The position numbers were made by a program, and so were the translations under genes. From Acidovorax radicis (GTDB lineage: Bacteria; Pseudomonadota; Gammaproteobacteria; Burkholderiales; Burkholderiaceae_C): 64,000 bases of DNA. Below the pieces are notes generated by a model. The model did no database searches. It was not told where the DNA came from and saw only the letters and a list, made by a program, of their open reading frames with translations. Shown one piece after another: positions 25,809 through 34,822 of the stretch; the first letter of the stretch is position 1, and every line of letters starts with the position of its first letter. Where the stretch lies: the NCBI RefSeq assembly GCF_020510705.1, contig NZ_CP075184.1:1488001-1552000 (forward strand), in the 5' to 3' direction.

Positions 25809-27344
25809 ATGTCTGCCACCCCTGCCGCCACCCCCCTTGTGTCTGAAGTTGATCAACTGTTGCAACGCCTGGGCGTGCCCCGCGCCGCCTACACCGGCGG
25901 CACGCTGGCTGCGCGCTCGCCCATCACGGGCGAGGTGCTGGCCCAGGTGCCACAGCAAAGCCCGACCGATGCCACCGCTGCCATCGGCCGCGCGCATGCG
26001 GCCTTTTTGGCATGGCGCAATGTGCCCGCACCGCGCCGGGGCGAGCTGGTGCGCCTGCTGGGCGAAGAGCTGCGCGCCGCCAAGGTTGACCTGGGCCTGC
26101 TGGTGACCATTGAGGCGGGCAAGATCCCGTCCGAAGGGCTGGGCGAGGTGCAGGAGATGATCGACATCTGCGACTTTGCCGTGGGCCTGTCGCGCCAGCT
26201 GTATGGCCTGACCATTGCCACCGAACGCCCCGGCCACCGCATGATGGAAACTTGGCACCCGTTGGGCGTGTGCGGCGTGATCTCGGCCTTCAACTTCCCC
26301 GTGGCCGTGTGGTCATGGAACGCGGCGCTGGCGCTGGTGTGCGGTGATTCGGTGGTGTGGAAGCCGTCTGAAAAGACGCCGCTCACGGCCCTGGCCACGC
26401 ACGCGATTGCGCAGCGCGCCATCGCACGCTTTGGCGCCGATGCACCCGAGGGCCTGCTGGAGCTGATCGTGGGCCAGCGCGACATTGGCGAGGTGCTGGT
26501 GGATGACGCCCGCGTGCCCTTGCTGTCGGCCACGGGCTCCACCGCCATGGGCCGCGCCGTGGGCCCGCGCCTGGCAGCGCGGTTTGCGCGCGGCATCCTG
26601 GAGCTGGGCGGCAACAACGCGGCCATCGTGGGGCCCACGGCCGACCTGAACCTGGCCCTGCGCGGCATCGCGTTTGCCGCCATGGGCACGGCAGGCCAGC
26701 GCTGCACCACGCTGCGCCGCTTGTTTGTGCACGAAAGCATTTACGACCAACTGGTGCCCCAGCTGGCCAAGGTGTATGCCAACGTGAAGGTAGGCGACCC
26801 GCGCACCGCTGGCACGCTGGTAGGCCCGCTGATCGACCGCCCTGCGTTTGACGGCATGCAAAAAGCGCTGGAGCAAAGCCGTGCGCTGGGTGCCACGGTG
26901 CACGGTGGTGGCCGTGTGGAAGGCATTGGCGGTGCGGATGCGTACTACGTGCGCCCTGCGCTGGTGGAGCTGCAAAAGCACGAAGGCCCTGCACTGCACG
27001 AAACCTTTGCGCCCATCCTGTACGTGGTGCGCTACAGCACCATCGACGAAGCCATCGCCATGAACAACGCCGTGGGCGCAGGCCTGTCGTCGTCCATCTT
27101 TACGCTCAACGTGCGCGAGGCCGAGTTGTTCATGTCGGCGGCGGGCTCGGACTGCGGCATTGCCAACGTGAACATTGGCCCCAGCGGTGCCGAGATTGGT
27201 GGCGCGTTTGGTGGGGAGAAGGAAACGGGCGGCGGGCGCGAAGCCGGGTCGGACAGCTGGAAGGCCTACATGCGCCGGGCGACGAACACCATCAACTATT
27301 CGACCGCGCTGCCACTGGCGCAAGGCGTGACGTTTGATGTGTGA
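25809..27344 (+). CDS. amaB: ALDH7-type aldehyde dehydrogenase, probable aminoadipate-semialdehyde dehydrogenase
   Basis: The 511-residue NAD(P)-dependent aldehyde dehydrogenase resembles the ALDH7 family (antiquitin, AmaB). Visible features are the GVCGVISAFNFPVAVWSWNA loop, SATGSTAMGRAVGPRLA coenzyme segment, ELGGNNAAIVGP with the general-base Glu, and GTAGQRCTTLRRLFV with the nucleophilic Cys. AmaB oxidises 2-aminoadipate 6-semialdehyde (open form of piperideine-6-carboxylate) to 2-aminoadipate in lysine catabolism. ATG at 25809 is preceded by GCGAGTCGCC. The binding protein, aminotransferase and TPP enzyme genes follow on the same strand after 259 bases. The gene name rests on family resemblance only. 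Confidence 0.82.
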   Translation: MSATPAATPLVSEVDQLLQRLGVPRAAYTGGTLAARSPITGEVLAQVPQQSPTDATAAIGRAHAAFLAWRNVPAPRRGELVRLLGEELRAAKVDLGLLVTIEAGKIPSEGLGEVQEMIDICDFAVGLSRQLYGLTIATERPGHRMMETWHPLGVCGVISAFNFPVAVWSWNAALALVCGDSVVWKPSEKTPLTALATHAIAQRAIARFGADAPEGLLELIVGQRDIGEVLVDDARVPLLSATGSTAMGRAVGPRLAARFARGILELGGNNAAIVGPTADLNLALRGIAFAAMGTAGQRCTTLRRLFVHESIYDQLVPQLAKVYANVKVGDPRTAGTLVGPLIDRPAFDGMQKALEQSRALGATVHGGGRVEGIGGADAYYVRPALVELQKHEGPALHETFAPILYVVRYSTIDEAIAMNNAVGAGLSSSIFTLNVREAELFMSAAGSDCGIANVNIGPSGAEIGGAFGGEKETGGGREAGSDSWKAYMRRATNTINYSTALPLAQGVTFDV

Positions 27345-27603
27345 GTGGGAGCAGGGGCTCGGCGCACGGGTTGGAACAGAGGGGCGTGGTGTGGCCGGTT
27401 TCAGGCGAAGCCCTCGCTGACGCCCGTGCGCTTTGGGCCAGCACGAAGGGCTTTGTACGCGTTCTGCCCTGGCTTCGGCAAGCTCGGCCTGAACGGTGAG
27501 GCAACGGAGAGCAAGGAGCAAGGAACAGGGAACAGTGAGTTTTTTTAGCGCGGTACGACCGCTTTTTATTCTGCCAACGACAACACACTAGGAGACAACA
27601 ACC

Positions 27604-28521
27604 ATGGCAACTTTCCACAAGACATTCACGGCGCTCGCTGCAGGGCTGGTACTGGCTTGCACGGCCTTGGCGCCAGCGCAGGCACAAACGGCATCCACGC
27701 CCACGCTGGAGAAGATCAAGGCATCGGGCAAGGCCGTGCTGGGCGTGCGCGAGACCTCGCCGCCCATGGCCTATGCGCTGGGCGCGAATGAGAAATACGC
27801 GGGCTACCACGTCGAGCTGTGCGAGCGGGTGCTCAAGGAGATCGCGCCCGACGCCAAGCTCGAATACATGGCCGTGACGGCGCAAAACACGCTGCCCCTG
27901 GTGCAGAACGGCACGCTCGATATCGGCTGTGGCCCCACCACCAACAACACCGCGCGCCAGCAACAAGTGGCGTTTGCAGTGACCACCTACGTGAGCGAAG
28001 TGCGCATGGCGGTGCGCAAGGATTCGGACCTGAAGTCCATCAGCCAGCTCGCAGGCCGCACCATTGCCGCATCGACCGGCACCACGGCCGTGCAACTGCT
28101 GCGCAAGCAGGAGCGTGCGCTGGGCGGTGCACCCATCAAGACGGTGCTGGGCAAGGACCACCACGAGAGCTTCTTGCTGCTGGAAACCGGCCGCGCCGAC
28201 GCCTTCGTGCTCGACGACAACCTGCTGGCCGGGATGATCGCCAACTCCAAAGACCCATCGGCCTACCGCATCGTCGGCGAGCCACTGGGCGCCGAGCCGA
28301 TTGCGCTGCTGTTCCGCAAGGACGACCCGACCTTCAAGGCGGCGGTGGATGGTGTGCTCACCAAGCTCATGCAAAGCGGCGAGATGGAAAAGATCTACAC
28401 CAAGTGGTTTGTGAACCCCATTCCACCCAAGAACATGAGCCTGAACCTGCCGCTGGGCACCACGCTGCGCCAGCTGTTTGCCACACCCAACGACAAGCCC
28501 CTGGAGACCTACCAGCAATGA
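27604..28521 (+). CDS. Amino-acid ABC transporter substrate-binding protein (GltI-like)
   Basis: The 305-residue protein has a signal peptide (residues 1-29, ending APAQAQ) and a family 3 solute-binding fold: LEKIKASGKAVLGVRETSPP, YAGYHVELCERVLKEIAPD, NGTLDIGCGPTTNNTARQQQ and GRADAFVLDDNLLAGMIAN. It resembles glutamate/aspartate-binding GltI. CTAGGAGACAAC precedes the ATG. No permease or ATPase genes are nearby, so it would work with components encoded elsewhere. The aminotransferase gene starts inside its stop codon (ATGA overlap). Confidence 0.87.
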   Translation: MATFHKTFTALAAGLVLACTALAPAQAQTASTPTLEKIKASGKAVLGVRETSPPMAYALGANEKYAGYHVELCERVLKEIAPDAKLEYMAVTAQNTLPLVQNGTLDIGCGPTTNNTARQQQVAFAVTTYVSEVRMAVRKDSDLKSISQLAGRTIAASTGTTAVQLLRKQERALGGAPIKTVLGKDHHESFLLLETGRADAFVLDDNLLAGMIANSKDPSAYRIVGEPLGAEPIALLFRKDDPTFKAAVDGVLTKLMQSGEMEKIYTKWFVNPIPPKNMSLNLPLGTTLRQLFATPNDKPLETYQQ

Positions 28522-29744
28522 ACGCTCCCATCCCCGCCACGGCCTTCCGCGCGGCCGACCGCCTGGGCGCCATCGGCGTTTCGGAAATCGTGCGCCTGAC
28601 GCAAGAGGCAAACCAGCTCAAGCGCCAGGGCCAGCCCGTCATCGTGCTGGGCCTGGGCGAGCCCGATTTCGACACGCCAGCCCACATTCTGGAGGCCGCG
28701 CAGCAGGCCATGGCGCGGGGGGAGACGCACTACACGGTGCTGGATGGCACGGCAGAACTCAAGGCCGCCATCCAGCACAAGTTCAAGCACGACAACGGGC
28801 TGGACTTTCAGCTCAACGAAATCACTGCAGGCGCGGGTGCCAAGCAGATCCTCTACAACGCGCTGATGGCCTCGGTGAACCCGGGCGACGAGGTGATCCT
28901 GCCCGCGCCGTACTGGACGTCTTACGCCGACATGGTGCTGATTGCCGGTGGCGTGCCCGTGGTGGTGCCCTGCACCGAAGCCAACGGCTTTCGCATCACG
29001 CCCGAACAGCTGGAGGCAGCCATCACGCCGCGCACGCGCTGGGTGTTCATCAACTCGCCCTCCAACCCCAGCGGCGCGGCCTATAGCGCCGAGCAACTGC
29101 GCCCGGTGCTGGAGGTGGTGGAGCGCCACCCGCAGGTGTGGTTGCTGGCGGACGACATCTACGAACACATCCTGTACGACGGCCGCGCGTTTGCCACGCC
29201 CGCCGCCGTGCTGCCCTCGCTGCGCGATCGCACGCTGACGGTGAACGGTGTCTCCAAAGCCTATGCCATGACCGGTTGGCGCATCGGTTATGGCGCGGGC
29301 CCCAAGGCGCTGATTGCCGCCATGGCCGTGGTGCAGAGCCAGGCCACGTCCTGCCCCTCGTCCATCAGCCAGGCGGCGGCCGTGGCGGCGCTGACGGGCC
29401 CGCAGGATGTGGTGGTTGAACGTTGCCGAGCGTTTCAAGACCGGCGCGATCTGGTCGTGGCCGCGCTCAATGCCTCACCCGGCCTGCGCTGCCGCGTGCC
29501 CGAGGGCGCGTTCTACACCTTTGCCAGTTGCGAAGGCGTGCTGGGCCGCACCACGCCGGGCGGCATGCTGCTGCGCACCGATGCCGACTTTTGCGCCTAC
29601 CTGCTGCGCGAACACCATGTGGCCGTGGTGCCCGGCGGTGTGCTGGGGCTGGCGCCATACTTCCGCATCTCTTACGCTGCTTCTACCGCTGACTTGCAAG
29701 AGGCCTGCACGCGCATCCAACGTGCCTGCCAGGCGCTGTTCTGA
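28518..29744 (+). CDS. PLP-dependent class I/II aminotransferase
   Basis: The 408-residue fold-type I aminotransferase has GLGEPDFDTPAHILEAAQQA, HYTVLDGTAELKAAI, INSPSNPSGAAYS, a LADDIYEHILYD segment and the PLP-binding Lys in NGVSKAYAMTGWRIGYG; the final Arg (PYFRISYA) would bind the substrate carboxylate. It resembles aspartate/aromatic or 2-aminoadipate-type aminotransferases. The start overlaps the binding-protein stop by four bases. In context it may convert 2-aminoadipate or a related amino acid to the 2-oxo acid (inference). Confidence 0.88.
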   Translation: MNAPIPATAFRAADRLGAIGVSEIVRLTQEANQLKRQGQPVIVLGLGEPDFDTPAHILEAAQQAMARGETHYTVLDGTAELKAAIQHKFKHDNGLDFQLNEITAGAGAKQILYNALMASVNPGDEVILPAPYWTSYADMVLIAGGVPVVVPCTEANGFRITPEQLEAAITPRTRWVFINSPSNPSGAAYSAEQLRPVLEVVERHPQVWLLADDIYEHILYDGRAFATPAAVLPSLRDRTLTVNGVSKAYAMTGWRIGYGAGPKALIAAMAVVQSQATSCPSSISQAAAVAALTGPQDVVVERCRAFQDRRDLVVAALNASPGLRCRVPEGAFYTFASCEGVLGRTTPGGMLLRTDADFCAYLLREHHVAVVPGGVLGLAPYFRISYAASTADLQEACTRIQRACQALF

Positions 29745-29767
29745 ATTTTTGATCCGATACCGCAGAC

Positions 29768-31453
29768 ATGAACACTTCGTCCCTCACCCCTCGCACGGGC
29801 GGCCAGATTCTGGTCAGCCAGCTCATCACCCATGGCGTCAAGCAGCTCTTTTGCGTGCCCGGCGAAAGTTATCTGGCCGTGCTCGACGCCCTGCACGATG
29901 CCGATATCGGCGTGACGGTGTGCCGCCAGGAGGGCGGCGCGGCCATGATGGCCGAGGCGCAGGGCAAGCTCACGGGCCAGCCCGGCATCTGCTTTGTGAC
30001 GCGCGGGCCCGGCGCCACCAATGCGTCGGCCGGTGTACACATTGCGCACCAGGACTCGACCCCTATGATCCTGTTTGTGGGCCAGGTGGCCCGCAATGCC
30101 ATGGGGCGTGAGGCGTTTCAGGAGCTGGACTACAGCGCCGTGTTTGGCACCATGGCCAAGTGGGTGGTGCAGATTGATGACCCGGCGCGTGTGCCCGAGC
30201 TCGTCTCGCGGGCCTTCCACGTCGCCACATCCGGCCGCCCCGGCCCTGTGGTGGTGGCGCTGCCCGAAGACATGCTGACCGAAGCGGCCATGGTGGCCGA
30301 TGCGTTGCCCTACCAGGTGACGGAGACACACCCCGGCGCCGCGCAGATGGCCGAGCTTGCCCAGCGCCTGCAAGCCGCCAAGAGCCCTGTGGCCATCGTG
30401 GGTGGCAGCCGCTGGTCTGAGCAAGCTGTGCGCGAGTTCACTGCGTTTGCAGAGGCCTGGTCGATTCCTGTGTACTGCTCGTTCCGCCGCCAGATGCTGT
30501 TCCCGGCCACGCACGCCTGCTATGGCGGCGATCTGGGCCTGGGTGTGAACCCCAAGCTGCTGGCGCGCATCAAGGCATCCGATTTGGTGCTGGTGGTGGG
30601 CGGGCGGCTGTCGGAAGTGCCCTCGCAAGGCTACGAGCTGTTCGACATCCCCACGCCCGCGCAGCCCCTGGTGCATGTGCATGCCGATGCCGATGAGTTG
30701 GGCAAGCTCTACCGCCCCACCCAGGCCATCCACGCCACGCCACAGGCATTCACCGCAGCGCTCAACGCGGTGCGCCCCACAGCCGCCGTGCCGTGGAAGG
30801 CCCACACCCAGGCCGCCCACGCCGAATACCTGGCCTGGAGCGACCCGGCGCCCATTCGCATCCCCGGCAACTTGCAGATGGGCGAGGTGATGCAGCACCT
30901 CAAAGACGTACTGCCGGCCGACACCATCTTCTGCAACGGCGCGGGCAACTTTGCCACGTGGATCCACCGCTTCTGGCCGTTCACCACCTACGCCAGCCAA
31001 TTGGCTCCCACCAGTGGATCGATGGGCTACGGCCTGCCTGCGGGCGTGGGCGGCAAGCGCCTGTGGCCGCAGCGCGAGGTGGTGATCTTCGCGGGCGACG
31101 GCGACTTTTTGATGCACGGCCAGGAGTTTGCGACCGCCGTGCAGTACGGCCTGCCCATCATCGTGGTGCTGCTGGACAACGCCATGTACGGCACCATCCG
31201 CATGCACCAGGAGCGCGAGTATCCCGGCCGCGTCAGCGCCACGCAGCTCAAGAACCCCGACTTCAAGGCCTACGCCCAGGCCTTTGGCGGCCACGGCGAG
31301 CGTGTGGAGCACACTGCAGAATTCGCCCCCGCCCTGGCCCGCGCGCGCGCCAGCGGCCTGCCCAGCGTATTGCACTGCCTGATCGACCCCGAGGCCATTA
31401 CGCCCACGGGCACGCTGCAGGGTATTCGGAGCGCGGCGTTGGCGAAGCAGTAA
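29768..31453 (+). CDS. Thiamine-diphosphate-dependent enzyme, acetolactate synthase/decarboxylase family
   Basis: The 561-residue protein has three TPP-family domains: an N-terminal PYR domain with the conserved Glu (VCRQEGGAAMMAEAQGKLTG), a middle domain (SPVAIVGGSRWSEQAV) and a C-terminal PP domain with the TPP motif GDGDFLMHGQEFATAV...LLDNAMYGTI. It is of the acetolactate-synthase-like group, but the small regulatory subunit is absent and it lies at the end of a catabolic-looking cluster, so a 2-oxo-acid decarboxylase or carboligase role is more likely than branched-chain synthesis (inference). It follows the aminotransferase gene by 23 bases. Confidence 0.85.
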   Translation: MNTSSLTPRTGGQILVSQLITHGVKQLFCVPGESYLAVLDALHDADIGVTVCRQEGGAAMMAEAQGKLTGQPGICFVTRGPGATNASAGVHIAHQDSTPMILFVGQVARNAMGREAFQELDYSAVFGTMAKWVVQIDDPARVPELVSRAFHVATSGRPGPVVVALPEDMLTEAAMVADALPYQVTETHPGAAQMAELAQRLQAAKSPVAIVGGSRWSEQAVREFTAFAEAWSIPVYCSFRRQMLFPATHACYGGDLGLGVNPKLLARIKASDLVLVVGGRLSEVPSQGYELFDIPTPAQPLVHVHADADELGKLYRPTQAIHATPQAFTAALNAVRPTAAVPWKAHTQAAHAEYLAWSDPAPIRIPGNLQMGEVMQHLKDVLPADTIFCNGAGNFATWIHRFWPFTTYASQLAPTSGSMGYGLPAGVGGKRLWPQREVVIFAGDGDFLMHGQEFATAVQYGLPIIVVLLDNAMYGTIRMHQEREYPGRVSATQLKNPDFKAYAQAFGGHGERVEHTAEFAPALARARASGLPSVLHCLIDPEAITPTGTLQGIRSAALAKQ

Positions 31454-31456
31454 ACC

Positions 31457-31500
31457 ATTCATAGAAGTTTGTTAAATAGGTTTTTCTTGCTTCTATGAAT
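31457..31500. promoter_or_regulatory. Palindromic operator O1 of the hipBA-like operon
   Basis: ATTCATAGAAG at 31457-31467 and CTTCTATGAAT at 31490-31500 form a perfect 11-bp inverted repeat with a 22-base A/T-rich spacer. It lies just downstream of the TPP enzyme stop and 92 bases before the antitoxin start. HipB-type antitoxins bind such palindromes to repress their own operon. Confidence 0.65.
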
Positions 31501-31548
31501 AAATAGGCGGCTTTGACTCTCTATCGAGCGCTGTGGGCGGCGCTTAAT

Positions 31549-31594
31549 ATTCATAGATTTGCTTAAAAACCAATTTTTGCTACATTCTATGAAT
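31549..31594. promoter_or_regulatory. Palindromic operator O2, overlapping the antitoxin start codon
   Basis: ATTCATAGA at 31549-31557 and TCTATGAAT at 31586-31594 repeat the arms of operator O1 and have a similar A/T-rich middle (TTTGCTTAAAAACC). The right arm runs into the ATG of the HipB-like gene at 31593, so bound protein would cover the start region. Confidence 0.65.
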
Positions 31595-32033
31595 GCCCAA
31601 GCAAAACACCAGCCCTGCTGATTACCCGCATGCCGTCTTGCAGCAGATTGAACTGCTGGGCCAACACATCGCCATCGCCCGCAAGCGGCGGGGAGAGACG
31701 CAGGCCCAGTGGGCGCGGCGGCTGGGGGTGTCTCAGCCCACCATGGCACGCATTGAGCGGGGCGATCCTTCTGTGGCCATGGCCAGCTATGTGATGTGCA
31801 TGTGGCTGGTGAATCCGGCGGTGGCCGTGGCCGATTTGGTTGCGCCCCAACAAGACCATGCGGCGCTGGAGCGGGAGGTCACGAGGGCTCGCGGTCCGCG
31901 CAAATCGGCCAAAAGCGTTGCGCGCCCTGGTGCCAGTACAGTGGCTGCGCCTGTGCCGTCTCGGTCTGTCCCGGCGGCGGCAGTCGGCTTGGCTGCGCTC
32001 ATTCAACCCGGCCTTTCAAAGGCCCCGCGATGA
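31593..32033 (+). CDS. hipB: HipB-like XRE family antitoxin
   Basis: The 146-residue DNA-binding protein has a helix-turn-helix of the XRE/HipB type (LGQHIAIARKRRGETQAQWA, RRLGVSQPTMARIERGDPSV). A long Ala/Pro/Ser-rich C-terminal tail (about residues 95-146) has no visible fold and makes it longer than E. coli HipB (88). Its stop overlaps the start of the HipA-like gene by four bases (ATGA), the usual toxin-antitoxin coupling. The two upstream palindromes suggest autorepression. Confidence 0.85.
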   Translation: MPKQNTSPADYPHAVLQQIELLGQHIAIARKRRGETQAQWARRLGVSQPTMARIERGDPSVAMASYVMCMWLVNPAVAVADLVAPQQDHAALEREVTRARGPRKSAKSVARPGASTVAAPVPSRSVPAAAVGLAALIQPGLSKAPR

Positions 32034-33292
32034 AGTCGCGCGTGGGTGTGAATCCCCGCAGCTATGTGCCGCAAGACCAGCTTTACCTGTGGGCGCTGGT
32101 GAACCCCGCGCAGCCCACATTGGTGGGCGCGTTGCGCTTGTCCCAGCTCGTGGCCGACTGCGCCACCTTCCACTATGCCGAAGAGTGGTGGCACTTTCCG
32201 CTCAGTGAGGACTTGCCTTTGGTGGCTGAGCAGGAGTTCACCGCAGGCGAGCGCAACAGCGCCCCCGGTGCCATTGACGATGCCCGGCCCGACCGCTGGG
32301 GCGAGCGCATCATCCGGCATGTGGACCGGCCCGCGCGCCTGTCGATCTTGGAGATGCTGCTGTTTGCGGGTGATGACCGTTTTGGTGCGCTGGGTGTTTC
32401 GGTCTCTGCGGATCGGTACGTGCCACGCTCACTGGGGCCTTATCCCCAACTGCGGGACTTGGCGCAGCTAAGCGCCGCCATGGAAGACCTGCAGACCCAG
32501 GCCCCGGTGACCGCTGAAATGCAGCGCCTTATTCAACCCGGTGTGACGTTGGGCGGCGCACGGCCCAAGGCTCTGCTGCAAACCGATGCGGGGCCTTGCG
32601 TCATCAAGTTCAGTGAGCTGGACGATGCGGTGGACACGCCGCTGGTCGAACACGCCACCATGACGCTGGCCGCCCAGGCAGGCATCCGCGTGGCTGCTAC
32701 GGGTGTGCTGCCCATTCCAGCACGGCATGGCAAGGCGCGTCATGCGTTGACGATTGAGCGTTTTGACAGAGTGGGTGGGTACCGCCTGCATTGCCTGTCG
32801 GCCCGCACGGCGCTGCGTGCTGCGCGGCTGCCTGAGAGCTATAGCGCGCTGGCCACGGTGCTGCTGCGACTGGCCCACCCCGACACACAGGTGGCGCAGC
32901 GTGAAGAGTTGTTCAAGCGCATGGTGTTCAACATCTTCATGGACAACACCGACGACCATGAGCGCAACCACAGTCTGCGCTTGGGGCTGGATGGCTACCA
33001 CGAGCTGACCCCTGCGTACGACGTGGTGCCCACGCTGCAAAACCTGGGTTACCAGCAGATGGTGGTGGGTCGCGAAGGTGCTGTATCCAGCCTGGAGAAC
33101 GCGCTGACTGAGCTGCGTGAATTCGGCATCAAACGCGCGCGTGCCATGGAGCTTATCCAGCAGGTCGCACGCGTGGTGAACGGATGGCAAGACCATTTTG
33201 TGAAGCAGGGCGTGTGCCGTGCAGATATGGAGCAGCTGCAAGCCAGCATCGACCGAGAGGCATTGCAAACCCAAAGGGCGGCTTTTCTCTAA
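32030..33292 (+). CDS. hipA: HipA-like serine/threonine kinase toxin
   Basis: The 420-residue protein has the HipA arrangement: an N-terminal coupling domain (LYLWALVNPAQPTLVGALRL), an ATP-binding region (CVIKFSELDDAVDTPLVEHA), the catalytic segment MVFNIFMDNTDDHERNHSLR with the active-site Asp, and the metal-binding LTPAYDVVPTL. HipA kinases phosphorylate aminoacyl-tRNA synthetases and slow growth. The start at 32030 overlaps the antitoxin stop; the longer open frame is a shadow of the antitoxin gene. Key catalytic residues appear intact, so the toxin is probably active. The substrate is not known. Confidence 0.87.
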   Translation: MKSRVGVNPRSYVPQDQLYLWALVNPAQPTLVGALRLSQLVADCATFHYAEEWWHFPLSEDLPLVAEQEFTAGERNSAPGAIDDARPDRWGERIIRHVDRPARLSILEMLLFAGDDRFGALGVSVSADRYVPRSLGPYPQLRDLAQLSAAMEDLQTQAPVTAEMQRLIQPGVTLGGARPKALLQTDAGPCVIKFSELDDAVDTPLVEHATMTLAAQAGIRVAATGVLPIPARHGKARHALTIERFDRVGGYRLHCLSARTALRAARLPESYSALATVLLRLAHPDTQVAQREELFKRMVFNIFMDNTDDHERNHSLRLGLDGYHELTPAYDVVPTLQNLGYQQMVVGREGAVSSLENALTELREFGIKRARAMELIQQVARVVNGWQDHFVKQGVCRADMEQLQASIDREALQTQRAAFL

Positions 33293-33351
33293 CTCGCAGC
33301 TTGTGATGTTGGTGGCAGCAGCCTGTCAACGCGCCGCGCACAATATCGGCT

Positions 33352-34662
33352 GTGACCGTTCCTGACCCCGAAACCGCCCTCGATAGCCCGGCCGCTGCAA
33401 CCCAGCCCGACGGCAAGCTGCGCCGCATTGCGCACCTGGACATGGATGCGTTCTATGCCTCGGTGGAGTTGCTGCGCTACCCGCAACTCAAAGGGTTGCC
33501 TGTGGTGATTGGCGGCGGTCGGCGTAAGGTGGACGATTTGCTGCTGCAAAGTCCCGATGGCTCGGGGCCACGGGAGCCGTGTTTCATCCCGGTGGAGGAC
33601 TTTCCTCTGCTCAAAGACTACGTGGGCCGGGGCGTCATCACCACGGCCACCTATGCTGCGCGGCAGTTCGGTGTGGGTTCGGCCATGGGCATGATGAAAG
33701 CGGCCCGGCTGTGCCCGCAGGCCATCGTGCTGCCGGTGGATTTTGACGAAGTGCGGCGCTTCTCGCGCCTGTTCAAAAGCACCATCACCGAGATTGCCCC
33801 CGTGATGCAGGACCGGGGTGTGGACGAGGTGTATATCGACTTCACCGACGTGCCCGGTGGCCAGCGCGAAGGCGGGCGTGTGCTGGCGCGGCTCATCCAG
33901 AAAAGCATTTTTGAGACGACAGGGCTGACCTGCTCGATCGGCGTGGCGCCTAACCGGTTGCTGGCCAAGATGGCGAGCGAGTTCAACAAGCCCAACGGTA
34001 TTTCTATCGTCTATAAGGAAGACCTGCAGGGCAAGATCTGGCCGCTGAACGTGCGCAAGATCAACGGCATCGGCCCCAAGGCGGGCGAGAAGCTGGCGCG
34101 CCTGGGCATAGAGACCATTGGGCAACTGGCAGCGCAGGACCCGCAGTGGCTCATGGGTCACTTTGGCAAGTCCACCGGGGCCTGGATGCACCGCGTGGCC
34201 TGGGGCCGCGACGACAGCCCCGTGGTGACCGAAAGCGAGCCCGTCAGCATGAGCCGCGAGACCACGTTCGACCGCGATCTGCATGCGGTGCATGACAGGG
34301 CAGAGCTGGGCCGCATCTTTACCGACCTGTGCATGCGTGTGGCCGAGGACCTGCAGCGCAAGGGCTATGTGGCGCGCACCATTGGCATCAAGCTGCGCTA
34401 CGACGATTTCAAGATTGCGACGCGCGACCACACAGCCGCGTTCTACACGGCTGACGGTGCGGCCATCCGGCACATCGCGGGGCAGTGTCTCAAGCGGGTG
34501 CCGCTGGACAAACGGCTGCGGCTGCTGGGGGTGCGGGCCAGCACGCTGGCGCGGCTGGGCCAGGAGCCGGCACCCGATGCCCGTGTGGCCGAGCCGCCCG
34601 CCATGCGCCAAGGTGGGCGGCGATTGGACGGCAGCACGATGGAGATCGGCCAGCTGTTCTGA
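33352..34662 (+). CDS. dinB: DNA polymerase IV (Y family)
   Basis: The translesion polymerase has the catalytic LDMDAFYASVELL segment, DRGVDEVYIDFTDV with the second Asp-Glu pair, TGLTCSIGVAPNRLLAKMAS, and the helix-hairpin-helix INGIGPKAGEKLARLGIETI; the C-terminal little-finger domain follows (SRETTFDRDLHAV, GIKLRYDDFK). The first 80 residues include an insertion (GGRRKVDDLLLQ...KDYVGRG) also seen in other Burkholderiales DinB proteins. The GTG at 33352 gives 436 residues; no better start is in frame before the catalytic core. It follows hipA after 59 bases without overlap. Confidence 0.92.
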   Translation: MTVPDPETALDSPAAATQPDGKLRRIAHLDMDAFYASVELLRYPQLKGLPVVIGGGRRKVDDLLLQSPDGSGPREPCFIPVEDFPLLKDYVGRGVITTATYAARQFGVGSAMGMMKAARLCPQAIVLPVDFDEVRRFSRLFKSTITEIAPVMQDRGVDEVYIDFTDVPGGQREGGRVLARLIQKSIFETTGLTCSIGVAPNRLLAKMASEFNKPNGISIVYKEDLQGKIWPLNVRKINGIGPKAGEKLARLGIETIGQLAAQDPQWLMGHFGKSTGAWMHRVAWGRDDSPVVTESEPVSMSRETTFDRDLHAVHDRAELGRIFTDLCMRVAEDLQRKGYVARTIGIKLRYDDFKIATRDHTAAFYTADGAAIRHIAGQCLKRVPLDKRLRLLGVRASTLARLGQEPAPDARVAEPPAMRQGGRRLDGSTMEIGQLF

Positions 34663-34822
34663 ACGCAGGGCTGACGTGAGGGCGACACAATCTTTGCCAC
34701 GGTGCAGCAAGAAGAGCACTGTTTTGGTGCCAATGGGGGTGAATCGCGGGATAGACTTGATCAGTATCAAATGGTAACAAAGCCGTTGACCTGCCTACCC
34801 GCAGACCTTTCAGGAACGACCC

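Noticed and set aside
27819..28517. Long upstream extension of the aminotransferase frame
   Set aside because: The part before 28518 overlaps the binding-protein gene in another frame and has Arg/His-rich shadow composition; homology starts at MNAPIPATAF.
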